Source: an uncultured Bacillota bacterium (lineage in GTDB: Bacteria > Bacillota > Clostridia > Peptostreptococcales > Anaerovoracaceae). From it: 64,000 nucleotides of DNA. Shown here one piece after another: positions 17,187 through 26,448 of the stretch. The notes beneath the pieces are model-generated. The model was not told the origin of the DNA. It worked only from the letters and a program-made list of their open reading frames with translations, and made no database searches. How positions within the stretch are numbered: the first letter of the stretch is position 1; each line of letters starts with the position of its first letter. Both the position numbers and the translations under genes were made by a program. Location of the stretch: the NCBI GenBank assembly GCA_949287095.1, contig CASEFA010000007.1, positions 1-64,000 on the forward strand, read 5' to 3'.

Positions 17187-18685
17187 TTATTATTTTCTGC
17201 GCTTTCTGCGCTTTCAGCGTTCTCTTCCGCCGTCTCTTCGCCGGTCTTTATCTCGCCGTGGACGGGAAATGCCATTCTTACGGAGAATACCTGCTCCGCT
17301 TCCTTGTAGTTAAAGTTTCCTCCCATGTCTATGCAGATTTTCTCGCAGGTCTTAAGCCCTATCTTATTGCTCTCAACTTTGCGTGACCTGCTTAAGATTC
17401 CGTTGAGCAGGCGCACCACTATCTGCTCGTTTTCCATTCCCGCACTTATCCTTACGTGGTAGTTCCTGTCCCCGTATTTCATTATGTTTGAAAATACGTT
17501 GTCGAACAGCCTGCGCACGCCGGAAATGTCGGCCATCATGGAAACGTCTGGTATCGTATATTCAAAGTCTATTTCGAATCCGTAATTTATGAGCTCCGCC
17601 GTGTGCTCCGACAAAAGCTGCTGCAGCAATATTCCAGCATCGTATTCCTCCAGCTGCTTGTCGCCGTCGTGGCCTCCGAAAACAAGGAAATACTGGAACA
17701 GTTTGTCTGAAAGGTCCTTGAGCTGGAAGGCTTTGTCCCGGCAGGATGCTATATGCTTTTTCAGTTCCTCTTCGCTGCCGTATTTGCCCCCGTCTATGAT
17801 GTCAAGATAGCCTATGAGAGACGTAAGCGGCGTCCTTATATCGTGGGACATGGCCGTTATGAGCTGGGTGTTGGCGTCCCACGCCTCTTTTTCGTTCCCC
17901 AGTTTCTCCAGTATGGAGTCTCTCATGTGGTCAACGCTCACCGCAAGGCTTCCTATCTCGTCATTGGAGCCTGCCGTAATGTCGCCCTTGAGGTCGCCCT
18001 CGCTTATGCGCTTTGCGTCGTCGGACAGCCTTATAAGTCTTCCCGTCACGTGGCCGTTATACACCAGCACTATACAGATGAAAGTCATAAAGCAGAGGAA
18101 CAGCTTTGCAAAGAACATTATATCGTACCAGTGCTGCTCCCTGTATACATCTATGTATACGTAGTAGTCGCCGTCGGCAAATGTGACTATGCGGTTGTGA
18201 ACATCAGGCTCAAAAGTGTCGTAGCTTATCCTCTCCTGCTCCTCGATATTATCCTGAACCGAGTCAGGAAATTTGTAGTTCGGACTCTGCCCTGAATCAG
18301 AGGCGCCCTGGCTGGAGGCTATTTCATCGGGAGTCGGGTTTTCTCCCTGTCCTACCCACCATCCGGCCTCAAACATTACCTGGGTATTGTCGTATATGTA
18401 AAGATATGTATACTCGTGATTTTCCAGCCACCTCTGAAGTCTAGTATTGCTGGATGCCTTAACGCTTCCCGAATTTATATAGTCCTCAAGGTCGTCGTAG
18501 GCTCTGTCCACGTTTCCCTCCTCGGCCTCCTCCGAGAGGTACTGCCTGTCTGCGACAAAGTCCTCAAACCAGCTGGAAAAAAGGTACACTCCGAGAGTTA
18601 CAGCCATGGCGATTACCACTACAATCGCCAGTTTGAAATTCAGGGATACGAACTTTTTCTTCAGATAGTCTCTTATTCTATTCAA
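17165..18685 (-). CDS. Membrane sensor histidine kinase with degenerate nucleotide-binding boxes
   Basis: 506 residues: a helix near 19-38, an extracytoplasmic domain of about 140 residues, a second helix near 187-206, HAMP, then HisKA with ITAMSHDIRTPLTSLIGYLDI. In the ATP-binding domain an N-box-like NVFSNIMKYGD is present. The usual DxGxG G1 motif is replaced by LLNGILSRSRK, and G2 reads NKIGLKTCEKI. This pattern occurs in a clostridial kinase subgroup. The C-terminus is a Glu/Asn-rich tail. The start overlaps its regulator by 8 bp. Confidence 0.9.
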   Translation of the reverse strand: MNRIRDYLKKKFVSLNFKLAIVVVIAMAVTLGVYLFSSWFEDFVADRQYLSEEAEEGNVDRAYDDLEDYINSGSVKASSNTRLQRWLENHEYTYLYIYDNTQVMFEAGWWVGQGENPTPDEIASSQGASDSGQSPNYKFPDSVQDNIEEQERISYDTFEPDVHNRIVTFADGDYYVYIDVYREQHWYDIMFFAKLFLCFMTFICIVLVYNGHVTGRLIRLSDDAKRISEGDLKGDITAGSNDEIGSLAVSVDHMRDSILEKLGNEKEAWDANTQLITAMSHDIRTPLTSLIGYLDIIDGGKYGSEEELKKHIASCRDKAFQLKDLSDKLFQYFLVFGGHDGDKQLEEYDAGILLQQLLSEHTAELINYGFEIDFEYTIPDVSMMADISGVRRLFDNVFSNIMKYGDRNYHVRISAGMENEQIVVRLLNGILSRSRKVESNKIGLKTCEKICIDMGGNFNYKEAEQVFSVRMAFPVHGEIKTGEETAEENAESAESAENNNETPEIG

Positions 18686-19376
18686 TCCTGTACCCCTTTC
18701 CCCAGATTGTCTTTATCAGCTGAGGGTGATTGACATCGTCCTCCAGCTTCTTTCGCAGGTTAAGGATGTGTACCATTACGGTATTTCCGTCAGAAGGCAT
18801 ATAGGGCTCTTTCCACACTCCTTCGTATATGTCCTTGTTTCCCACGATTTCTCCCTGATGGCTCATGAAGAACCTGAGTATAGCATATTCTTTTTCAGTC
18901 AGAGGTATCCTAACACCGTTTTTAACGGCAGCCCTTCCTCTCTCGTCTATGGACACCTTGCCTCCCAGCATGTTCGCCCGTCTGGCTGCAGGTCTTATCT
19001 GATACTCTCTGTATCGTCTGAGAAGGGACTTTACCTTCATCAGAAGTTCAGTCTGTGAGAAAGGCTTGACAAGATAGTCGTCTCCGCCCTCGGTATAAGC
19101 GCTGACCTTGTCCTGATCCTGGGATTTTGCGGTGAGAAACATAACGGGAACCTTTGACTTTTCCCGTATTTTAGCGCACGCCTCAACACCTGAAATTCCC
19201 GGCATCATTATGTCCATTATGACCAGGTCGAAGCTGTCGTCATCGTCTATCATATCCACAGCGTCCTGACCGTTTTCGGCCATCCCCACTATATATCCCT
19301 CGCTGCCTAAAAGTATGGATAATACCTCTCTGATATCGGGATCATCGTCTACGATTAAAATCTTGTGCTGGACCAT
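18678..19376 (-). CDS. OmpR/PhoB-family response regulator
   Basis: 232 residues. The receiver has acidic residues at 10-12, phosphoacceptor Asp55 (LVIMDIMMPGISG) and Lys in DYLVKPFSQTELL. The winged-helix effector shows LTEKEYAILRFFMSHQGEI and MVHILNLRKKLEDD. The frame runs further upstream, but ATG 19376 follows GAGAGGAG and starts the receiver strand. It overlaps the end of the PHP phosphatase gene by 22 bp, so the regulatory pair is the tail of a metabolic operon. Confidence 0.93.
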   Translation of the reverse strand: MVQHKILIVDDDPDIREVLSILLGSEGYIVGMAENGQDAVDMIDDDDSFDLVIMDIMMPGISGVEACAKIREKSKVPVMFLTAKSQDQDKVSAYTEGGDDYLVKPFSQTELLMKVKSLLRRYREYQIRPAARRANMLGGKVSIDERGRAAVKNGVRIPLTEKEYAILRFFMSHQGEIVGNKDIYEGVWKEPYMPSDGNTVMVHILNLRKKLEDDVNHPQLIKTIWGKGYRIE

Positions 19377-20185
19377 AAGGTTTCTCCTCTCATATCGGGT
19401 ACCGTAAGCTCCGTGAAGCCGCATACCCTTGCAAGGGCTTTTGCCTCATCAAAGGCTGCATCTACGGTATCCGTCCTGTGGCTGTCGCTGTTTATCATTA
19501 TCCTTCCGCCTCCTGCGGATATTTTCTTTAAAATATCCTCGGACGGATAAGGGGTCGTTCTGTAGTTTTTCGATATGGCTCCCGTGTTTATCTCGAATAT
19601 CACCGGCTTTTTCAGAAGGGCCTCGAGAGCCCTGTCCACCGCCGCCTCGTAACGGGGCGCTTTCGTATCGAATATGGGCGTCTGCTCGTTGAACTTGGTT
19701 ATCAGGTCAAAGTGGGCGATTATGTCGCAGCCGGTGACGTCATGCACCCTGCTCACTTCGGCGAAATAGTCCTCGGCAAAGGCAAGGGCGTCGCCGTCGT
19801 AAACCTGGTCCACCGCTCTTGCCGTATCTTCTGCGCTCCAGTCCACGTAAAGGTATTTCACCCCTTCCGGGGTTTCCTTTCTCACCGCGTGAACGGAGCC
19901 TATGGCGTAGTCGTAGCCCGGCTCTCTCATGCCCGAATATATGTCCTGCTCTATGCCGCAGAGTATTTCTATTCTGTCTGCGTACTTTTTCTTAAGTCCT
20001 GCGATTTCATTCCGGTATGCACGGGTACCTTCTCTGCTCATGCAGTAGCTGTCATCAAAGGCCGTGTAGCTGTGGCCGGAAAAACCCAGCACGTCGAAGT
20101 CTTTGTCTATGGCAGAAAGAACCATCTCTTCCGCCGTATTCTCCCCGTCGCAAAAGACGGTATGAGTGTGAAGATTTACTTTCAT
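19355..20185 (-). CDS. PHP-family phosphatase, histidinol-phosphatase (HisJ/HisK) type
   Basis: 276 residues. The PHP metal centre is outlined by NLHTHTVFCDGENT, GFSGHSYTAF, GIEQDIYSG, YAIGSVHAV, IIAHFDLITKF and MINSDSHRTD. This set matches HisK-type histidinol-phosphate phosphatases, but no his genes are nearby, so another phosphate ester is possible. It overlaps the MFS gene by ATGA and the response regulator by 22 bp. Confidence 0.85.
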   Translation of the reverse strand: MKVNLHTHTVFCDGENTAEEMVLSAIDKDFDVLGFSGHSYTAFDDSYCMSREGTRAYRNEIAGLKKKYADRIEILCGIEQDIYSGMREPGYDYAIGSVHAVRKETPEGVKYLYVDWSAEDTARAVDQVYDGDALAFAEDYFAEVSRVHDVTGCDIIAHFDLITKFNEQTPIFDTKAPRYEAAVDRALEALLKKPVIFEINTGAISKNYRTTPYPSEDILKKISAGGGRIMINSDSHRTDTVDAAFDEAKALARVCGFTELTVPDMRGETLWSSTRF

Positions 20186-21426
20186 CTGTGCGCTCTCTCC
20201 TGCTTATGCCCCTTTACCCTGTCTGCGGAAAATACCACTACGGCCGCTCCAATGGCCGTCACGCACGTAGCCGTAAGGGTCAGCATCTTAGGTCCCGCCG
20301 CATCCAGTATCACTCCGCCTATTAGGCTTGCAAAGACTGCCGCCATGGTGGTGGTAGTGGTGAACATGGTCTGCCCCTTTACCGCCTCTCCTTTGCTCAT
20401 TATATCATCTATGAACCTCACTATGGAAGGCAGGAAAAGAGCAAATGAAAAGGGCTGTATGAACTGGGCCAGAATCAGGGTCATGACGTTTTCCGCAAGG
20501 AAACAGATAAGTATCCAGAAAACGAAGGCCACCGCGGAAAACTTCATAAGGGTTCTCGTCCTGAACCTTTTGTTTATCCTGTCGAAGAACATCATGGTCG
20601 GGATTTCCATAAGGGCAAGGATTGAAAAAATCCTTCCGATATCGCCGTTGTCTCCTCCCACGCTCTCTGCTATCTGGGCCATGTAGGTGTTAAGAACCGA
20701 ATTGGTGTAGTAAAGTCCCAGAACTCCAAGACAGAGAACGAGAAACATTTTGTTTCTCTTAACGAACATGGGCAGGTTTATCTCTTCCTCGTCTCCGGAT
20801 GCTGCATTTGCCGCGGAAGAGCCGGAGGCTGCAGATTTTGTCCCGTCGGATTTTTCGGCCATGGCCCTTCGGAAAGACTTTGCCACTATGACGATGGCAG
20901 TCATAAAAAGTATGAGCACCACTTCCCCCGTCACCGGCAGAACGTTCACGCCGAATCTTTCCACCAGCGACCCCAGAAAGAAGCACATTATGGAGTAAGT
21001 CAGTGAGCCGATGGCCCTGCACGCTCCGAAATTTATATACACTCCCGTTTCGGAGAGTTTTCTGTTCATGGCGTTGCAGAAGGGCTGGACTATGTTCATC
21101 CACCCGAACGCCATGACGTACACGAACATCAGAAGTCCGGATTTTTTCTGCAGAACGAGAAGAAAAACCGTAAGTACCATGAGAAGGGCCGTCATCATTT
21201 CCATAAATCCGAAGAAGGATATTCTCCTGCTCCTGTCCGCAAGGTCACCCATAATCGGCTGCAGGAGGACCGCAAAAATGTTCCCGACAGCGAGTATTAT
21301 TCCTATTTCAGTGTTGCTGTAACCCCGGTCTAAAAGAAATACCGAAGCGAAGCTGCAAATTACGCCGTAGTAAAGCCAGTAGGTTCCGTGTATGCCGGCG
21401 TACTGCAGATTGAACCTTTTTTCCAT
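20182..21426 (-). CDS. MFS transporter (MFS_1-like, nucleoside/sugar symporter group)
   Basis: 414 residues with 12 predicted membrane helices. MGDLADRSRRISFFG is the conserved loop between helices 2 and 3. The central cytoplasmic loop is long and Ala/Ser-rich (ASGSSAANAASGDEEE). The family includes LacY- and NupG-like proton symporters; the substrate is not evident. It is packed between the HAD and PHP genes, so a phosphorylated or dephosphorylated metabolite is one guess. Confidence 0.85.
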   Translation of the reverse strand: MEKRFNLQYAGIHGTYWLYYGVICSFASVFLLDRGYSNTEIGIILAVGNIFAVLLQPIMGDLADRSRRISFFGFMEMMTALLMVLTVFLLVLQKKSGLLMFVYVMAFGWMNIVQPFCNAMNRKLSETGVYINFGACRAIGSLTYSIMCFFLGSLVERFGVNVLPVTGEVVLILFMTAIVIVAKSFRRAMAEKSDGTKSAASGSSAANAASGDEEEINLPMFVKRNKMFLVLCLGVLGLYYTNSVLNTYMAQIAESVGGDNGDIGRIFSILALMEIPTMMFFDRINKRFRTRTLMKFSAVAFVFWILICFLAENVMTLILAQFIQPFSFALFLPSIVRFIDDIMSKGEAVKGQTMFTTTTTMAAVFASLIGGVILDAAGPKMLTLTATCVTAIGAAVVVFSADRVKGHKQERAHR

Positions 21427-21448
21427 TTTCCTTTAAATTCCGCTCCCT

Positions 21449-22108
21449 CTATACAAGTTTAAAATCTTCAAGTCTCGTCAGGTATACGTCTGCTATGCGG
21501 CGTATCTCCTCCTGATCTTTTTCGCTGACGCTGTCGTAAACTCCCACCACTCTGAAGCCTTCACGCTTTGCCGTCTTCATGGAGTAGAGTCCGTCCTCGA
21601 AAAGCCAGGTATACTCTATAGGCGTCTTCATCACCGACACTGCCTCAAAGAATATGTCCGGGTTTTCCTTTGACTTTCCCACTTCGCTGCACGTAAGGAT
21701 AACGTCGAAGTAGTCCATAATCCCAAGGTGGCTGAAGGCTCCCTCTATGCAGTACCTATCCGTGGAGGTGGCCACGGACATTTTCACGCCCGCCTCTTTC
21801 AGCCTTTCCAGAAGCTCCCTCGCTCCGTCCTTCATCTTCGCTTCTTCGAAATAGAAGTGTTCTACCTCGGCCATTATTCCCTTTTTTATATCGTCAAAGG
21901 GTGCGGACACGTGATATCTGTCTATGAGATACTGAGCCCCTTCGCTTAAAGTCATGGAGAACATTATATCCCCCAGATGGGGCTCGGGTGTGATTCCCTG
22001 TTTTATGAGGTAGCGCTCTCCGGCGTTGTTCCATATCTTCATGGAATCGAGAAGAACTCCATCCACGTCAAAGATTACGCCCTTTACTATTCCGCCGTTT
22101 TCATTCAT
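21449..22108 (-). CDS. HAD-superfamily hydrolase, beta-phosphoglucomutase-like
   Basis: 219 residues. Motif I is FDVDGVLLDSMKIW (nucleophile Asp and acid/base Asp), motif II is SVATSTDRYC, motif III is CSEVGKSKENPDIF and motif IV is WLFEDGLYSM. A helical C1 cap lies between I and II. This is the PGMB/phosphatase branch; substrates in this branch range from sugar phosphates to nucleotides. Motif IV reads EDG where EDS is more common. Confidence 0.87.
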   Translation of the reverse strand: MNENGGIVKGVIFDVDGVLLDSMKIWNNAGERYLIKQGITPEPHLGDIMFSMTLSEGAQYLIDRYHVSAPFDDIKKGIMAEVEHFYFEEAKMKDGARELLERLKEAGVKMSVATSTDRYCIEGAFSHLGIMDYFDVILTCSEVGKSKENPDIFFEAVSVMKTPIEYTWLFEDGLYSMKTAKREGFRVVGVYDSVSEKDQEEIRRIADVYLTRLEDFKLV

Positions 22109-22111
22109 CCG

Positions 22112-22657
22112 TCAAATCTCCCGTCTGTCGTATATTTCCCCCGTCAGAAGGTCATGCCACGTGAACACTCCTTCTTCATAAATCATGTAGCTTCTCACAC
22201 TGCCCTCTTTAGGAATGGAAACCGAACCCGGATTCATATATGTGAATCCGTTCCTTTCCCTGTACGCCGGAACGTGAGTGTGCCCGCAGAGCAGGACGCT
22301 TCCACCGGGCATGGGCAGCGGATTTTCCTCGTTATATATATGGCCGTGAGTGGCGTATATCTTCGCCTTTCCGTCCGTAACGAGAGCGTAGTCCGCAAGC
22401 ACCGGAAACTCCAGAACCATCTGGTCTACCTCCGCCTCGCAGTTGCCGCGTACGCACATGAGCCTTTCCTTAAGAGGATTAAGCATTGCTATGACCTCCT
22501 TCGGCGCATAGCTCTCCGGTAGGTCGTTTCTCGGCCCGTGATAGAGAATGTCCCCGAGAAGCAGTATGCTGCCGGCTCCTTCCCTTTCCGCAGCTTCTAT
22601 CATCCTGCTGCAGCAGGCAGCCGAACCGTGTATATCCGATGCTATAAAAAGTCTCAT
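22112..22657 (-). CDS. Metallophosphoesterase, YfcE/MJ0936 family
   Basis: 181 residues with the five metallophosphoesterase motifs: ASDIHGSAA, LLGDILYHGPRND, VRGNCEAEVD, YATHGH and LCGHTHVPAY. Homologues hydrolyse phosphodiesters such as bis-p-nitrophenyl phosphate in vitro; the natural substrate is unclear. It is the first gene of the minus-strand unit ending with the two-component system. Confidence 0.9.
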   Translation of the reverse strand: MRLFIASDIHGSAACCSRMIEAAEREGAGSILLLGDILYHGPRNDLPESYAPKEVIAMLNPLKERLMCVRGNCEAEVDQMVLEFPVLADYALVTDGKAKIYATHGHIYNEENPLPMPGGSVLLCGHTHVPAYRERNGFTYMNPGSVSIPKEGSVRSYMIYEEGVFTWHDLLTGEIYDRREI

Positions 22658-22739
22658 TGCCTATTATCTCCTTTGTCCGCTATCCATTTTACCATGAAAT
22701 TCCTCGGGAATAAAGAAAAAACGCCTTTCGCTGCTGCAC

Positions 22740-22985
22740 GTGGGTCTGGGCCGCGGAGTCAAAGAGCGTCGAGCAGTAATCTGGGCCGCGAGCCACTGGT
22801 TTCCTGTTCGCGGCCCACGGATTTTACTGCAAAATCGTCAAAATCCCGGCAAGTGGCCGAGATTTTCACTTCTCTATCAGGTTTTCAAAGCCGATTTCTC
22901 GGCCATGTCTCTGGTTTTTATTCGTGATGGCCCAGATTTCATCGGCCGCAATGGCTGTTTTGGATTCGAGCGGCCCACACGGTAT
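22740..22985. repeat. Noncoding spacer with iterated GGCC-core words
   Basis: The 382-bp gap between the ABC ATPase and YfcE genes holds no coding frame I can support. In about 230 bp the tetramer GGCC occurs eight times within related longer words in both orientations. Examples are CTGGGCCGCG (22746, 22781), CGCGGCCCA (22809), GTGGCCGAGATTTTC (22854), TTTCTCGGCCATG, GATGGCCCAGATTTC and GCGGCCCAC. Pairs could form alternative hairpins. The layout resembles the ACCAA/TTGGT and TGTCGAA elements elsewhere in the window. Confidence 0.55.
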
Positions 22986-23039
22986 ATAGAGCCGTTCCCT
23001 GCAATCTCCTGCCTGCCCGCTGACTTACTCTGCATTGTA

Positions 23040-23669
23040 TCAGTTTACACAGAGCTCCACGATGCGGCTGCACACTTTGTCCAGTAACGCCCTCTCGTGG
23101 CTTACAGCGATGAGCCCCAGGTTTCGGGAAGCCGCTTCGGCAAGAATGAAGTCCCAGATGAGCCTTTTGTTTATAGAATCCATCATGGTTGTTATTTCAT
23201 CGCATATGAGAAAGCGTGTTTCCGGGGCCAGAGCCCTTGCGATGCAGAACCTTTGAAGCTCGCCGCCGGAAAGCTCAGACGGGTAACGGTCAAGCCATTC
23301 ATCGTCTATATGCAATGAACTCTTCAGTTCGTCCGTGAGCCCGCCGGCCTCTGCCATAACGTCCTTCATCTTCATATATGGATCCACCGCCAGCTCCGGG
23401 TTCTGCCAGATGAGCTGAATCGGGGAAAAGCCTTTCAGGGACGAGACGTCTCTTCCTTCCAAGGTGATTCTCCCCGAAGCCGGTTTCATGTAGCCTGCAA
23501 GGAGTCTGCAAAGGGTGGTCTTTCCCCTGCCGCTGGGTGCAAAAACTCCCACCCGGTCGCCGCTTTTGACGGCAAAGTCGAATCCGTCGAATATCTTTCT
23601 TCTCACGTGGCCGCCGCATGGGTAGCCGGTGCTGTAATCAAATGATATGTTTTCCGCTTTCAGTATCAT
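23040..23669 (-). CDS. ABC transporter ATPase, DppF/NikE type
   Basis: 209 residues, short for the family because the C-terminal oligopeptide-binding extension is missing. Walker A is APSGRGKTTL, the Q-loop LIWQNPE, the signature ELSGGELQRFCIARAL, Walker B FLICDEIT and the H-loop AVSHER. It powers uptake through the permeases encoded just upstream. It overlaps the fused permease-ATPase gene by 4 bp. Confidence 0.9.
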   Translation of the reverse strand: MILKAENISFDYSTGYPCGGHVRRKIFDGFDFAVKSGDRVGVFAPSGRGKTTLCRLLAGYMKPASGRITLEGRDVSSLKGFSPIQLIWQNPELAVDPYMKMKDVMAEAGGLTDELKSSLHIDDEWLDRYPSELSGGELQRFCIARALAPETRFLICDEITTMMDSINKRLIWDFILAEAASRNLGLIAVSHERALLDKVCSRIVELCVN

Positions 23670-25450
23670 AAAATCTCTCCCCGTGCAAAATCCGCAAATT
23701 CCGGCTCCGGCATTTTGAAGCCGTTTTCCGGAGCGGCATCGTAAAGAGCCCTCGTATACGGATTGTCAAAACGTCCCGCTCTGAAATCGTCTCCGGATAT
23801 CCTGTCCGTAATTTTTCCCGAGCGCATTACGAGAATTTCGTCGGCGTACTTTTCCGCCGCGGAAAGCTCGTGGGTTATGAGAAGCATTGCCGCGCCGTCG
23901 TCCGCCAGAGCCCTGAAGTATGTGAGGATTCTGTCCGTCTCCTCTTTTCCGATGCCCGGCGACGGCTCGTCGGCTATGATTATCTCCGCTCCGTCAAAAA
24001 TTGCCATGGCTATGAGAAGCCTTCTTGCCATTCCTCCGGACAGCTCAAAGGGATATCTTTCCATAAGCTTTTCGTCCAGGTTCACTTTGGCCAGGGCGGC
24101 CTTTGCTCTTTCCAGGGCCTTCTGCGAACCGTCGCCTCTGGTAATCTGCTTTCCAATTTTCTTTAGCGGGTCGAGACCGGAAAGTCTCTGAGGGATTACG
24201 GAAATCCTCTTTCCCGACAAAGCGCGCAGCCTGGCTGCCGTGGTCTCCTCACCGTCGAGGCAGATTTTTCCGCTGACCTGTGCCGTTTCGGAAATCCAGC
24301 CGGTCATGGCCTCTCCCAGCAGGCTCTTTCCCGAGCCGCTGGCTCCTATTACGGCGGTAATTTTCCCCCGCCGTAAATCGGCGTCAACGCCTTTCAGGGT
24401 TTCGCCGGAGGCCTCCCCGTTTACAAATCCCGGGGAAGTTCCTGCCTCGCCCTCCTTAGGAAAGGAAACGGTCAGATTTCTCACCGATAGAACTGCTCCG
24501 GAAGCCGTTTTCAGTTCCGCGTTCCCCGAAGAAGTTGAATCGTCTATTTGCGATTGACGATTCAGCTCTGTTCTGCTGGATTTTGCAGGCCCAAATCGGC
24601 CGGTTCCCGATGGGATTCTTTTGTTTCCTCCCGCGGCCAGAGCCTCCTCCTGAGGAAGCAGAAGTACCCGGGCCGAGTTTCCCGCCGCAAAGAGAAGCAT
24701 GGTCAGGGCGGCAAGGCTTACTCCCGGAAAGAGTGCCAGCCACCAGGTTCCCGTCATCAGATACTGCATGGACTCCGAGAGAATCACTCCAATGGCAGGC
24801 TCTCCGCTTCCCGGCCCGAAGCCTAAGAATGTAAGGGACGACTCGTGAATGACCGCATGAGGAAAGGCAAGCACCGTTCCCGTCACCAGCTGAGGCAGAA
24901 GGTGAACAAGATAGTGCTTTCTGAATATGTTCATCGGGGAGCTTCCCAGTTTTGAGGCAATCTTAATGTAGGAGCTTTCCTTAAGCTGAAGTATTTCGCC
25001 CCTTACAACTCTCGAAAGGCCCGGCCAGTGAGTCAGGGCAACAGCCGCGGCCGCTCCGTAGGTTCCGCCTCCCAGCGTAAGGCTTATAAGAAGCATAAGC
25101 AGTATGTGGGGAAGTCCCATACAGGCGTCGGTGAGCATGCCTAAAGCGGCGTCGGTTCTCTTTCCGCCCGACGCGCCTAAAACCCCGATGATAAGGGCCA
25201 TAAGGGCGCTGACGACGGACGCCGCCATTCCCGTAACCACCGACAGGGAAAGACCCTTAAGGGTTCTCGAAAGCATATCTCTGCCGAGCCAGTCGTTGCC
25301 GAAGATGTGTTCCACCGACGGAGCCAGGTTTTTCGCCCCAAAATCCGTCACAACCGCCTCTTCACCGGAAAGTGTCCCGAAGACGAGTACGATAACGATT
25401 GCCGCAAGAGTCGCCGAAACCAGAAGCTCTGCACGTTTTGTCCGCGTCAT
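23666..25450 (-). CDS. Fused ABC permease (DppC/NikC type) and ATPase (DppD/NikD type)
   Basis: 594 residues from the ATG at 25450, which overlaps the stop of the partner permease (ATGA). Residues 1 to about 270 are a permease with six hydrophobic segments and FGNDWLGRDMLSRTL plus the EAA-loop KIASKLGSSPMNIFRKHYL. A 48-residue polar linker follows. From about 318 on is an ATPase: Walker A GASGSGKSL, Q-loop PQRLSGLDPL, signature ELSGGMARRLLIAMAI, Walker B IIADEP, H-loop LITHELS. These are separate genes in most Dpp/Nik systems. A longer frame upstream is only the shadow of the next gene. Confidence 0.88.
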   Translation of the reverse strand: MTRTKRAELLVSATLAAIVIVLVFGTLSGEEAVVTDFGAKNLAPSVEHIFGNDWLGRDMLSRTLKGLSLSVVTGMAASVVSALMALIIGVLGASGGKRTDAALGMLTDACMGLPHILLMLLISLTLGGGTYGAAAAVALTHWPGLSRVVRGEILQLKESSYIKIASKLGSSPMNIFRKHYLVHLLPQLVTGTVLAFPHAVIHESSLTFLGFGPGSGEPAIGVILSESMQYLMTGTWWLALFPGVSLAALTMLLFAAGNSARVLLLPQEEALAAGGNKRIPSGTGRFGPAKSSRTELNRQSQIDDSTSSGNAELKTASGAVLSVRNLTVSFPKEGEAGTSPGFVNGEASGETLKGVDADLRRGKITAVIGASGSGKSLLGEAMTGWISETAQVSGKICLDGEETTAARLRALSGKRISVIPQRLSGLDPLKKIGKQITRGDGSQKALERAKAALAKVNLDEKLMERYPFELSGGMARRLLIAMAIFDGAEIIIADEPSPGIGKEETDRILTYFRALADDGAAMLLITHELSAAEKYADEILVMRSGKITDRISGDDFRAGRFDNPYTRALYDAAPENGFKMPEPEFADFARGEIL

Positions 25451-26445
25451 ATCAGGCTTCCCCCTCTCCTCATCCTCGGATCCACGATTCTGTAAATTAT
25501 ATCGGCGGCAAGATTTGCACCGAATACCATCAGCGCAGTTACTACCGTAATCCCGAGAAGGAGAGGCAGGTCGCCGCCTACCCCGGCGTTCACTGCCGCC
25601 TGCCCCAGTCCCGGATAGGAGAATACCTGCTCCACCAGCACCGTGCCGCCTATGAGTTCTCCAAGTGATGCCATGTGCAGTGTGACCGCGGGAAGAAGAG
25701 CGTGACGGAGAACGTGTCCGAAGAACAGCTTTCTGCCGGACTCGCCCCTCATCCTGGCGTACCTTGCCATATCCGACGAATAAGTCTCTATGACTTTTTC
25801 TCTGGTGTGCATTGCGACCTGCGCCACGCCGGTCAGTGTTAGCACCAGAACCGGCAGAACAGCGTGCTTCAGACGGTCGGAAAGGGTTACCATATCGGAC
25901 AGCACTCCTGCGGGAACGCTCATTGAAACGGGGAAGATCCCCAGCCATATGGAAAAAAACATAACCGCCAGTATGGCAATCCAGAACGACGGAGTGCCGG
26001 AAATCACCACGCAGTAGGTTCTGGCGATTTTGTCCCCCGGGGAACCGGGGCAACTTCCGGAAAGGGCGCCGATGGCAAAGCCCAGAATCCCCGAGAGCAC
26101 CCACGCCGTAATCATCACCGGCAGAGACGCCGCCAGCTTTTCCTCTATGATTTCGGAAACGGGCATACGGTAGAGAAGGGACGTTCCCATGTCTCCTTTT
26201 ATGAAATCCCCCGCCCAGTTAAGATACCGCTCCAAAGCGGGAGTGTCCGTGCCCCAGTAGCTTTCCAGCTTTTCAATCTGCTCCGCGCTCATGGAACCTA
26301 AGGCGTTTGCGCCCACATTGGCGCTTAAAGGGTCCACCGGTGAAAGGGCCGAAAGAGCGAAGGCGACCGTGCTGACGACGACTACGAGAATCACCGCTCT
26401 TATTAACTTTTTTGCTGTAAATACACCAAATCTCTTAAGTGACAT
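25447..26445 (-). CDS. ABC transporter permease, DppB/NikB type
   Basis: 332 residues, six predicted membrane helices, the first at residues 15-33. The cytoplasmic EAA loop reads MARYARMRGESGRKLFFGHVL, and GTVLVEQVFSYPGLGQAAV is the conserved late motif. It forms the channel with the permease half of the fused protein. It starts 4 bp after the binding-protein gene. Confidence 0.93.
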   Translation of the reverse strand: MSLKRFGVFTAKKLIRAVILVVVVSTVAFALSALSPVDPLSANVGANALGSMSAEQIEKLESYWGTDTPALERYLNWAGDFIKGDMGTSLLYRMPVSEIIEEKLAASLPVMITAWVLSGILGFAIGALSGSCPGSPGDKIARTYCVVISGTPSFWIAILAVMFFSIWLGIFPVSMSVPAGVLSDMVTLSDRLKHAVLPVLVLTLTGVAQVAMHTREKVIETYSSDMARYARMRGESGRKLFFGHVLRHALLPAVTLHMASLGELIGGTVLVEQVFSYPGLGQAAVNAGVGGDLPLLLGITVVTALMVFGANLAADIIYRIVDPRMRRGGSLI

Positions 26446-26448
26446 ATA

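Noticed and set aside
25451-26104. N-terminal extension of the fused permease-ATPase
   Set aside because: It is an out-of-phase reading of the upstream permease gene; the real start overlaps that gene's stop as ATGA.
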